Part shown: positions 44,704 to 51,989 of the stretch, piece by piece
How positions within the stretch are numbered: position 1 is the first letter of the stretch
Layout of the letters: every line of letters starts with the position of its first letter
The notes under the pieces: generated by a model
Seen by the model: the letters and a program-made list of their open reading frames with translations, nothing else
Databases searched by the model: none
Told to the model about the DNA's origin: nothing
Source of the DNA: Mesorhizobium japonicum MAFF 303099
GTDB lineage: Bacteria; Pseudomonadota; Alphaproteobacteria; Rhizobiales; Rhizobiaceae
DNA: 64,000 nt
Direction of reading: 5' to 3'
Assembly: GCF_000009625.1 (NCBI RefSeq)
Contig: NC_002678.2
Span: 1,860,001 to 1,924,000 of the forward strand
Made by a program: the position numbers and the translations under genes

Positions 44704-45761
44704 GCAACTACGATATCTGGGCGGCCTGTGCGCTGTCTGCCGACGGCTTCGCAATTTCGACCGGCCTGCTCGAGGACGGGCCGCAGTTCAGCAGGCTTAC
44801 GCTACACCGAGCGCCGGGGATGCCTGAATGGAACTATGTGCATTTCGAATCGACGCTCGTGTGGCTGACGAGACTCGACGGCTGGCGTCACGGCGCGTTG
44901 CTCGCGGCCCTCGGCATCGACGGCGATGTCAGCTTCGTCGGCCAGCAATTTGCCAGCGAGCAGATTCCGGAGGCGGGCGCCGGCGACGACGAAGAGGGCC
45001 GTGGCTCGATGAGCCAAATTCGGCAATTGGGCGACGAACTGATTGCCTGCGGATATGGCTCGCAAGTCTATGTGCGCGACACACGGGACGCGTGGACAAG
45101 AATAGCCGACTCGGATGACGAGGCTTTGGGCGACAACGCATTCGAAGCCGTGGCGCGAAACGCGAATGGGGAGTGGGCGGCATGCGGCAACACCGCCGCA
45201 GCCTTCCGTGAGCCGACCGCCGCCGAGCAAGCCGAACTCGCCCGGATCGCAGAGACAGGCACGATGCCACAATACCTTGCCGCGAAGGAGCGCTTCGAGA
45301 CCCAGGTGGCAGGCGAAATCGGCTGCCTGTACGTGCGGAATAAACGCCGCTGGACAGGCGTGGACTTACCCGGCAACACCTATCTTGAGGATGTTATCGT
45401 GCTACAGGACGGTCGCTTTCTAGCGGCGGGCGGCGGTGGTCTGATCGTCGCAGGTCGGGATCCCGATGGCTTCGAGGATTTCTCGCAGCCGGGCTTCGCC
45501 GAGAACTACCATTCCATCTGCCTAGTCGGTGGCCGGCCCCACCTTCTTGGCGATACGGTGATCCATGTCCTCGGCAAGGATTTGCAGTTGGAAGAGGAGA
45601 TTGCCCTGCCGGACGAACTGCAAAGCCCGTTGCTCATTGATGTCGCGGATGGCGTGCTGTGGTATTTCGATCACAAGGGGGTCGCCAAACGGCGGCAAAA
45701 CGCCTGGGTCATCACGGACCTGCCGGACGACGTATGGGAAGAAGTACGCCACGACGGATAA
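44700..45761 (+). CDS. Putative immunity protein, beta-propeller-like
   Basis: A 353-residue protein starting at an ATG overlapping the effector stop, the usual place of a cognate immunity gene. No family is recognised with certainty. It shows repeated blade-like strands: ELIACGYGSQVYVRDTRDAW, GEWAACGNTAAAF, GRFLAAGGGGLIVAGRDPDG and GVLWYFDHKGVAKRRQNAWV, suggesting a seven-bladed-like propeller. It is acidic overall, which fits binding a Lys-rich toxin tail, and has no signal peptide, which fits a cytoplasmic nuclease target. Followed convergently by a minus-strand gene after 26 bases. Confidence 0.6.
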   Translation: MSNYDIWAACALSADGFAISTGLLEDGPQFSRLTLHRAPGMPEWNYVHFESTLVWLTRLDGWRHGALLAALGIDGDVSFVGQQFASEQIPEAGAGDDEEGRGSMSQIRQLGDELIACGYGSQVYVRDTRDAWTRIADSDDEALGDNAFEAVARNANGEWAACGNTAAAFREPTAAEQAELARIAETGTMPQYLAAKERFETQVAGEIGCLYVRNKRRWTGVDLPGNTYLEDVIVLQDGRFLAAGGGGLIVAGRDPDGFEDFSQPGFAENYHSICLVGGRPHLLGDTVIHVLGKDLQLEEEIALPDELQSPLLIDVADGVLWYFDHKGVAKRRQNAWVITDLPDDVWEEVRHDG

Positions 45762-45787
45762 GCGGGCGCGGCAGCTTGCTTAGCGAT

Positions 45788-46126
45788 CTATACCCCGTTC
45801 GCCCCGAGATATTCTCTGACCTTTTTGAGGTCCAGCTCTGTGATCGGGATCGGGCGCTTCGCCTCCAGCATGCGCATGACGAACAGCTCGCCCGCTTCGG
45901 GATATTCGGCGAACCGTTGCTGAGCGATCCGCTTGCCCTCCGGTCCCGCCACCCACAGCCCGTCCAAATGCGCCTCCAGCCGCTCGACCAGCCGCGCGAG
46001 CCGCTCAGCGTCCATGTCGGGATTCTCGTCCGGGTGCAGCAGGTGCCGGTCGTAGACTGTCCACAGGAACGCCGCCATCTCCGCGTGCTGGCGCACGATT
46101 TTCGGAAGGACGGGTGCGCGCGGCAT
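45788..46126 (-). CDS. TIGR02270-like protein, probably C-terminally truncated
   Basis: A 112-residue protein similar to the N-terminus of TIGR02270 HEAT-repeat proteins of T6SS loci: IVRQHAEMAAFLWTVYDRHL, then LARLVERLEAHLDGLWVAG, and FAEYPEAGELFVMRML. Family members are normally about 400 residues, so roughly three quarters are missing. The stop lies 26 bases from the end of the convergent immunity gene, so there is no room for the rest. It overlaps the stop of the DUF6484 gene (TGATG), the last gene of the vgrG unit. It may be a fragment or an independent small protein. Confidence 0.6.
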   Translation of the reverse strand: MPRAPVLPKIVRQHAEMAAFLWTVYDRHLLHPDENPDMDAERLARLVERLEAHLDGLWVAGPEGKRIAQQRFAEYPEAGELFVMRMLEAKRPIPITELDLKKVREYLGANGV

Positions 46127-46548
46127 CAGTTGAGGTTGACCGAGCCACCGCGGATACGATTTGCCGCACTGGCATGGCTGGTGACATATGTGCCGCGAAT
46201 GGTGATATGACCGTCTTTTTCGAGGACGATGGTCGCTTTGCCGCAGCGGAGTTCGACGCGTTCCTCGCCATGGATCCGCACCTGGCGCCCGTCACTGAAC
46301 GCCCGCGGCCGCGGGTCGCGGGTCGGATCGACAATGCGTCCGACGATCAGCGGAAGTAGTGGATCCCCCTCCTCGAACAACAGTGCCACTTCGGAGGCGA
46401 TCGCGTCCGGACCCAGCGCGACGAGGCTCTTAGCCTTGAGGGCGGTCTCCTTTGGATTGCCTGCAAATACGACCAGCGGCGTGGCCTCCTCGAAGCCCAA
46501 CAGAACCCCGATAACGACACCCTCGATCCGCGATTTCAACGCAACCAT
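46126..46548 (-). CDS. DUF6484 protein, VgrG-associated
   Basis: A 140-residue protein with the DUF6484 pattern: IEGVVIGVLLGFEEATPLVV, NPKETALKAKSLVAL, and IASEVALLFEEGDPLLPLIV, followed by a beta-rich end (GKATIVLEKDGHITIRGTYV) that echoes the VgrG tip sequence. ATG 46548 follows GAGG; a TTG at 46560 overlapping the vgrG stop is an alternative. Proteins of this type lie beside vgrG genes and may attach to the spike. It overlaps vgrG and the next gene by a few bases. Confidence 0.78.
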   Translation of the reverse strand: MVALKSRIEGVVIGVLLGFEEATPLVVFAGNPKETALKAKSLVALGPDAIASEVALLFEEGDPLLPLIVGRIVDPTRDPRPRAFSDGRQVRIHGEERVELRCGKATIVLEKDGHITIRGTYVTSHASAANRIRGGSVNLN

Positions 46549-46556
46549 TTCGAACC

Positions 46557-48884
46557 TCAATTCTGCAGGATGTTGCTGCCCTTCATGACGATATCGCTCG
46601 AAGCGTCGACATTGATCTTTCCCGAACCTTTGACCGTAATGTCCTTTCCCTTGATGGTGATCGTTCCATCCTTCTTCATAAGGATCTCGGCACTACCGGT
46701 CTTGATCGTTATCGAGTCCTTGGCTTCGATGGTCAGGTTCTTGCCGACCACCATCCCCGCATCCTCGCCAACTTGGGTGAGGCTCTTCTTGCCGATCTTG
46801 AGTTCGTGCGCCCCGTCGATCTGGGTCGAGGCATCCTGGCCGACCTTGACGGTCCATGTCTTGCCGATCTCGGTGTTCTGCGCGCCGCCGATTTTGAGGC
46901 CCTGATCGGCGCCGATCTCGATGCTTTGGCTGGCCTCTACGTTCCAGCCATCATCCGCCCCAATATCGTGGCTCTGCCCCGCTCCCACCGTAACCGAACG
47001 TGAAGCCCCGATCGTATTCATCTGCGCCGCGCCGACGCTTCGTGTCTCAGTGGCGCCCACGGTATCGACGCGCGCCGCGCCGACCGTCACCGTCTGCACC
47101 AGCCCGACCGTCTGCGAGTGGCTGGCGTCGATGTTTTCCGTCGAATTGGCGACGACGTGGATCGTCTCGTTCGCCATCACCGTCAGCGAGCGGTTCGCAC
47201 CCACCGTCTCCGTGTCGTTCGACCCGATGTTCGTCGTCTGGTCGACGCCGATCTTGACCGTCTTGTTGTTGCCGACGTCCTCATCGAGGTTATGGCCGAC
47301 GGAGTGCTTGGCGTCATGGTCGATGCGGTCGGACTGGTCGTGCTGCACCGTCTTGTTGCGGTCGTGCTTGATCAGCAGATGGTGGTCCTTCTGCGCCTGG
47401 AAATTGACCAGTTCGGAACCGGCCTTGTCCTCGAACATGAGCTCGTTGTAACCGCCGCCGCCTTTCGAGGAATTGGACTTCCAGCCCGATTGCGTGGCGT
47501 TGCCCGGCAGCGCGTAAGGCGGCATCTCGGAGGCATTGTAGACGCGGCCGGTGATGATTGGCAGGTCCGGATCGCCCTCGATGAAATCGACGATGACCTC
47601 CTGGCCGATGCGCGGGATCTGGATGAAGCCCCAGCCGCTGCCGGCCCAGGTCTGAGACACACGCACGAAGCAGGACGAGTTCTGGTCCTTCTTGCCAAGG
47701 CGGTCCCAATGGAATTGCACCTTCACCCGCGCGTATTTGTCGGTGAATATCTCCTCGCCCGAAGGGCCGACCACCGTTGCCGTCTGCGGGCCGCGCATGA
47801 TCGGTCTTGGCGTGATGCGCGGTGGCCGATAGGGCAATTTCGTGGGCGCTACGCCCAGCACCACCTTGAAATTCTCGCTGTGGGCTTCGTTCTGGGTCCG
47901 GTAGCCCGGATCGAACAGTCGGTATTCGGCACTCACAACCAGATATTCCGCATTCTGGTCGTCGCGCGGAAAGCTTTCGAGCGTGAACTTGCAGCCGGAA
48001 AAAAGGCCACGCACCGTACCCACGGCGGTATTGCGCTGATGCACTGCCTGAAGTTCCTCGCGGCGGATCCCGGCGATCGTATCGCCGCGCCCGACATCGA
48101 GATGCGCTCCGGGCTGGCGGTAGTTTTCGCCCGAAGCCTCCTTGTGGCTGAAAGACTGGGCGGACTTCGCCATCAGATCGGCGCCGGGCTTCTCGAAGTC
48201 ATAGTCCGTGTGGGCGTAGGCGCCTGGCCGCACCGCACTGCCCGGAATCCATTCGGTGATGTATTCGACGTCGCGTCGCGAGCCATAGCCCTCGAAATTA
48301 TAAAGCACCTTCTCGTAGCCTGGAGCCGGCTTCAGCTTGCTCATCGCATCGCACAGCACGAGCGTGTGCTTGTCCTCATCATGCTCGAAGAAATAGAAAA
48401 TACCTTCGTGCTCGAACAACCGCTGCACGAAATCGAGATCACTCTCATCATACTGGACACAGTATTCGCGTGATGGATACGAGCCCTGCAGGCGCTTCTC
48501 GAATTTTGCGATACCGTATTTCGAAAAGATCTTTTCGACGATCTCCACAGCGGTCATGTTCTGGAAAATGCGGCAATCGGTGGTGTTGCCGAGGAACCAG
48601 AGCCACGGCCTGACGGTGGCCTCGTAGTAGGCCAGCCGATCCTCTATGCGTGTAAGCTTGAAATCCGACACCAGGCCGCTGAACCAGCGCTTTGGATCGG
48701 ATTCACCTTCGACCGAAACGACGCCACCCAGCATCTTCAGCGGATCGACGTCACGGCTCTTGCTGACGAACCCGACAGTATAGGCAAAACTTCGGCTGAT
48801 CTCATCACGACCGACGAGATGGGTGAAGGTCAGCACATCGGCGCCAACCGGCGTGTGTACAACCGTGGCACGTTCGTTCGGCAT
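46557..48884 (-). CDS. vgrG: VgrG (TssI), T6SS spike protein
   Basis: A 775-residue VgrG. The gp27-like base is at residues 1-370 (LTFTHLVGRDEISRSFAYTV, YYEATVRPWLWFLGNTTDCR, YDESDLDFVQRLFEHEGIFY), then the gp5-like OB fold (VKVQFHWDRLGKKDQNSSCF, GWGFIQIPRIGQEVIVDFIE) and a long trimeric beta-helix needle of about 8-10 residue repeats (VGANRSLTVMANETIHVVAN and onwards) to SSDIVMKGSNILQN. There is no C-terminal effector domain, so effectors must bind through PAAR-like or adaptor proteins. Minus strand, convergent with the effector module; only vgrG in the window. Confidence 0.96.
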   Translation of the reverse strand: MPNERATVVHTPVGADVLTFTHLVGRDEISRSFAYTVGFVSKSRDVDPLKMLGGVVSVEGESDPKRWFSGLVSDFKLTRIEDRLAYYEATVRPWLWFLGNTTDCRIFQNMTAVEIVEKIFSKYGIAKFEKRLQGSYPSREYCVQYDESDLDFVQRLFEHEGIFYFFEHDEDKHTLVLCDAMSKLKPAPGYEKVLYNFEGYGSRRDVEYITEWIPGSAVRPGAYAHTDYDFEKPGADLMAKSAQSFSHKEASGENYRQPGAHLDVGRGDTIAGIRREELQAVHQRNTAVGTVRGLFSGCKFTLESFPRDDQNAEYLVVSAEYRLFDPGYRTQNEAHSENFKVVLGVAPTKLPYRPPRITPRPIMRGPQTATVVGPSGEEIFTDKYARVKVQFHWDRLGKKDQNSSCFVRVSQTWAGSGWGFIQIPRIGQEVIVDFIEGDPDLPIITGRVYNASEMPPYALPGNATQSGWKSNSSKGGGGYNELMFEDKAGSELVNFQAQKDHHLLIKHDRNKTVQHDQSDRIDHDAKHSVGHNLDEDVGNNKTVKIGVDQTTNIGSNDTETVGANRSLTVMANETIHVVANSTENIDASHSQTVGLVQTVTVGAARVDTVGATETRSVGAAQMNTIGASRSVTVGAGQSHDIGADDGWNVEASQSIEIGADQGLKIGGAQNTEIGKTWTVKVGQDASTQIDGAHELKIGKKSLTQVGEDAGMVVGKNLTIEAKDSITIKTGSAEILMKKDGTITIKGKDITVKGSGKINVDASSDIVMKGSNILQN

Positions 48885-49131
48885 GGGGCGTGCCCCTCCT
48901 CGACGCGGCCGCCAGTGTGATGGATTGAAGCCCCCGCTCCGTAAACTGCGTCACGCTCGGGAGGTATTCGAATTCACCGCATCGGACCGCTGCAAGCCTA
49001 GCATATGTTTGATGGAGGCCAAACAGAAGCAATGGTTAAACCGTAGCGTGCATTCAAGTGAAGCGCACCTCTCCCACTACGCTGGCAAGATGCTAGAATG
49101 TCTAGGATTTCAGGTTTGCCAGTGGCGTCGA
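48885..49131. promoter_or_regulatory. Divergent region between vgrG and the second FHA gene
   Basis: About 250 bases between divergent transcription units, so promoters for the vgrG unit and for the second T6SS module are expected. It is the least GC-rich stretch nearby. The FHA frame stays open through it, but the sequence is not FHA-like. No clear -35/-10 pair or operator was found. Confidence 0.4.
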
Positions 49132-50211
49132 ATGTTCATTACACTCCAGATCAGCAATGTTGACAGGCTGCCACCAGGCATCGCGGCGAGCTATGCCGCG
49201 CGCGACCGCAGCTTCGAAATCGGGCGCGAAAATTGTGACTGGACACTTTCCGATCCCGACAAGTTCATCTCGGGCCGGCACTGCGAAATCCGCTATCAGG
49301 CCGGCACGTTCTGGCTTCATGATGTCTCGCGCAACGGCACCTTCGTCAACGGCTCCAGCCAGCGCATGAATGCGCCGCATCGGCTAACCCAAGGCGACCG
49401 GCTGCTGATCGGCCGCTACGTCGTCGCCGTTTCGGTCGACGAAGAGCGCGTCGCCACCGGTCATCCGCAAGCCAGGACCGGTTCGACGCAACGCGAGTTG
49501 CCGCCCTCGACGGGGACACCGCTGAAACTCGGCAGCGCGTTATTCCACAATTTGGGGGAGCAGCGCCCGGCCGAGGTAACGCCGGTGCCGGCGTCTTCTG
49601 TGCTGCAGTCCAGCCCCGCTGTCCCGGCCAAGCAGCCAGGGGAAGCGGAGGGGATACTGCGCGATATCGCCAGGGCCGCCGGCTTATCGCCGGAGTTGTT
49701 GCAGTCGCGCGACCCGCATGACGTCGCTGCCGAGATCGGTGCGGTGTTGAGAACCACGGTCGAGCAACTGTCCTTGCTGCTCAAGGCGCGCGCCGCGGCC
49801 AAGGTGCTCGCCAAAAGCGCGCACCGCACCATGATCGGCGCCGAGGACAACAACCCGCTGAAATTTGTGCCGGGCACCGACGACATACTCGAGATCATGT
49901 TTGCCAAGCGCCGGGCCGGCTATCTCGATGCCAGACACAGCATCGAGGATGCGTTCCGAGACCTGAAGACCCACGAAATCGCTACCTACGCAGCCATGCA
50001 GGCCGCGCTCTCGAGGCTGCTCGACGACCTGTCGCCGGAGGCGATCGCCAAAAGAATCCCGCCTGCGTCCTTTTCGTCCAGGAAAAGCCAGGCCTGGGAC
50101 GCGCTCGTCGCAACGTGGCGGACGATGGAGGACAAGCACGAAAACGGCATGCTGGATGTCTTCCTCGCTTATTTCGCCGAAGCCTACGCCAAGGCTGACA
50201 AGCAGAAATAG
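49132..50211 (+). CDS. TagH2/Fha2, second T6SS FHA-domain protein
   Basis: A 359-residue FHA protein with a canonical FHA domain at about 5-105 (SFEIGRENCDWTLSDPDKFI, SGRHCEIRYQAGTFW, DVSRNGTFVNG) and a C-terminal VI_FHA domain with NNPLKFVPGTDDILEIMFAK, SIEDAFRDLKTHEIATYAAM and LSRLLDDLSPEAIAKRI. The NG pair after the core is better preserved than in TagH1. ATG 49132 matches the normal domain start; an ATG at 49090 is possible and neither has a clear ribosome site. It begins the second FHA-TssL-TssM-phosphatase-kinase set, with 263 bases before tssL2. Confidence 0.88.
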   Translation: MFITLQISNVDRLPPGIAASYAARDRSFEIGRENCDWTLSDPDKFISGRHCEIRYQAGTFWLHDVSRNGTFVNGSSQRMNAPHRLTQGDRLLIGRYVVAVSVDEERVATGHPQARTGSTQRELPPSTGTPLKLGSALFHNLGEQRPAEVTPVPASSVLQSSPAVPAKQPGEAEGILRDIARAAGLSPELLQSRDPHDVAAEIGAVLRTTVEQLSLLLKARAAAKVLAKSAHRTMIGAEDNNPLKFVPGTDDILEIMFAKRRAGYLDARHSIEDAFRDLKTHEIATYAAMQAALSRLLDDLSPEAIAKRIPPASFSSRKSQAWDALVATWRTMEDKHENGMLDVFLAYFAEAYAKADKQK

Positions 50212-50474
50212 CCGCGCTCGGCAAATGTCGTCGGCAACGCTCCTACGGGCTGTGTGAGGGGCCTCGCAGAAGAAGCCGCTTCCTTGATCATCCTGCTTTC
50301 CGATTTCAATCGGCTTGCGGTGCGACTAGGATAGCGCATGGGTGCTTGCCTGGCTGGCAAAGCGGCGTGGCTTGGGGCGTGTGCAGGAATGTCATGTTTC
50401 GGCAGGATCAGTCTTTCCATCCGGCTCGCTGTTGATACCCAGCCTGGTAGGCGCCTCTCGACGGTGGCGCGCCG

Positions 50475-51989
50475 ATGAGCTCGAAGGACGATCCCCCCGA
50501 GCCGCCGGACAAAACCGTCATCCGCGCGCCACGGCCAAGGCAAAAGCCGCGCGTGGCTCCCGATAGTTCCGGTGCGCCATCACCCTCCAGGGAATCGACG
50601 GTGTTCGACCCCGGGCTCGGCCGGCAAATGCCCCCCGGCTGGTCGTCCGAAACCATGGTCTTTCAGGAAGCCGGCCACGGAGCTGAGTCCGCGGCGGCGC
50701 CGGCGTTGCAGCAGGACGCCTTGCTCAATGCCACAGCTGGCGTGAAGTATGCCGCGGCAAATCCTATTCTTGCCGCCGCGGCCCCCTTGCTCATGCTGTT
50801 CGGTCAGCTACGGCTGATACCAGTCGAACGGCAAGCCGCAGCCTTGGCGGAGCATATCGCAGACGCCATCGAAACCTTCGACCACACTATCGCCAAAGCC
50901 GGTATTGGGGAAGAAGACGCACGGATCGCGAAATTTGCGCTTTGCGAAACCACCGACGATCTCGTCGGCAACCTGCCCTGGCCGAACAAGGAAACCTGGC
51001 TTCAGCACAGTCTGGTGGTGCAGTTCTTCCACACACGACCGACAGGCACCGGCTTCTATGAAGCGCTGAACAACATCCTCGCCAAGCCTGAAGCGCATTA
51101 CGACCTGCTCGAATTGATGCATGCCTGCCTGTCGCTGGGGTTCGAGGGCCAGTATCGGGAATTGTCCGGCGAACGGAACACACTCGAGCGCGTCCGGCGC
51201 GACGTCTACGACACGCTGCGCTATTTCAGGCCGCGCGCCGCCGAGGACATTTCGCCCCGGTGGCAAGGCATGGCGGCGGCAATGGCCAGGCCAGGAGGGC
51301 GGCTGCCTCTATGGGCGATCGCAGCAGCCGCGGCGGCCCTGGTGACGGTGGCCTTTTTCGGGCTGCGGATATTGATCACCGATGAAGGCGATGCAACCGC
51401 CGGCGCGCTGCTGGCGCTCAATCCTTCCGCCCCGGTTACCATTGAACGCGCCAGCGTGGCGGCGCCCGCCGAACCGGTGCAAGCCAAGCCGCCGTCACCG
51501 ATCCACCCGGACACCACGCAGATCGACCGCATCCGCGCGGCACTCGCCCAGCAGATCGCCGCCGGAGGGCTGGGCGTCGGCACGAAGGGCGACTTCATCG
51601 TTGTCGAGATCAGCAACCAGCTTCTGTTCGCATCCGGCCAGGCTGAGTTGAAGGCACAGTTCCAGCCGATCGCGGCCGATATCGCCAAGGCGCTCGACGC
51701 CGAAGCCGGACCGATCAAGATCGTCGGCCACACCGACAATGTGAAGCCGAAGAAGTCGAGCGCGTTCAAATCGAATTTCGATCTCTCGGTCGCCCGCGCG
51801 AAAGCCGTGCAGGCGATGATCGCCAGGCAATTGAAGGATCCATCGCGTCTGAGCGTAGACGGCAAGGGCGAAGACGAACCCATCGCCGACAACGCGACGG
51901 CGGACGGCCGCGCCAAGAACCGCCGCGTCGACGTGATGATCCCGAAACAGGAGACCTTGCAGGCCGGCTCGGCGGAGAACGGCAACTGA
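50475..51989 (+). CDS. TssL2 (DotU-OmpA), second T6SS inner-membrane protein
   Basis: A 504-residue second TssL. After a Pro-rich cytoplasmic stretch (1-85) comes the DotU domain (NPILAAAAPLLMLFGQLRLI, FALCETTDDLVGNLPWP, WLQHSLVVQFFHT, MHACLSLGFEGQYRELSG), a membrane span (WAIAAAAAALVTVAFFGLRI, about 278-297) and a periplasmic OmpA domain (IVGHTDNVKPKKSSAFKSNF, KNRRVDVMIPKQ). The DotU part, with LPW and the longer N-terminal region, is of the common long type, unlike the shorter TssL1. It ends overlapping the tssM2 start (TGATG). The preceding 263 bases hold no gene I can support. Confidence 0.92.
   Translation: MSSKDDPPEPPDKTVIRAPRPRQKPRVAPDSSGAPSPSRESTVFDPGLGRQMPPGWSSETMVFQEAGHGAESAAAPALQQDALLNATAGVKYAAANPILAAAAPLLMLFGQLRLIPVERQAAALAEHIADAIETFDHTIAKAGIGEEDARIAKFALCETTDDLVGNLPWPNKETWLQHSLVVQFFHTRPTGTGFYEALNNILAKPEAHYDLLELMHACLSLGFEGQYRELSGERNTLERVRRDVYDTLRYFRPRAAEDISPRWQGMAAAMARPGGRLPLWAIAAAAAALVTVAFFGLRILITDEGDATAGALLALNPSAPVTIERASVAAPAEPVQAKPPSPIHPDTTQIDRIRAALAQQIAAGGLGVGTKGDFIVVEISNQLLFASGQAELKAQFQPIAADIAKALDAEAGPIKIVGHTDNVKPKKSSAFKSNFDLSVARAKAVQAMIARQLKDPSRLSVDGKGEDEPIADNATADGRAKNRRVDVMIPKQETLQAGSAENGN

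Noticed and set aside
46700..47250. Regular short repeats that might look like a CRISPR-type array
   Set aside because: They are degenerate coding repeats of the VgrG beta-helix needle, without identical repeat units or spacers.
47118..48473. Long open frame antisense to vgrG
   Set aside because: It is a shadow of the VgrG frame; no ribosome site or domain.
50212..50474. Possible gene between the second FHA gene and tssL2
   Set aside because: Frames on both strands give Arg-rich, low-complexity products with no ribosome site.
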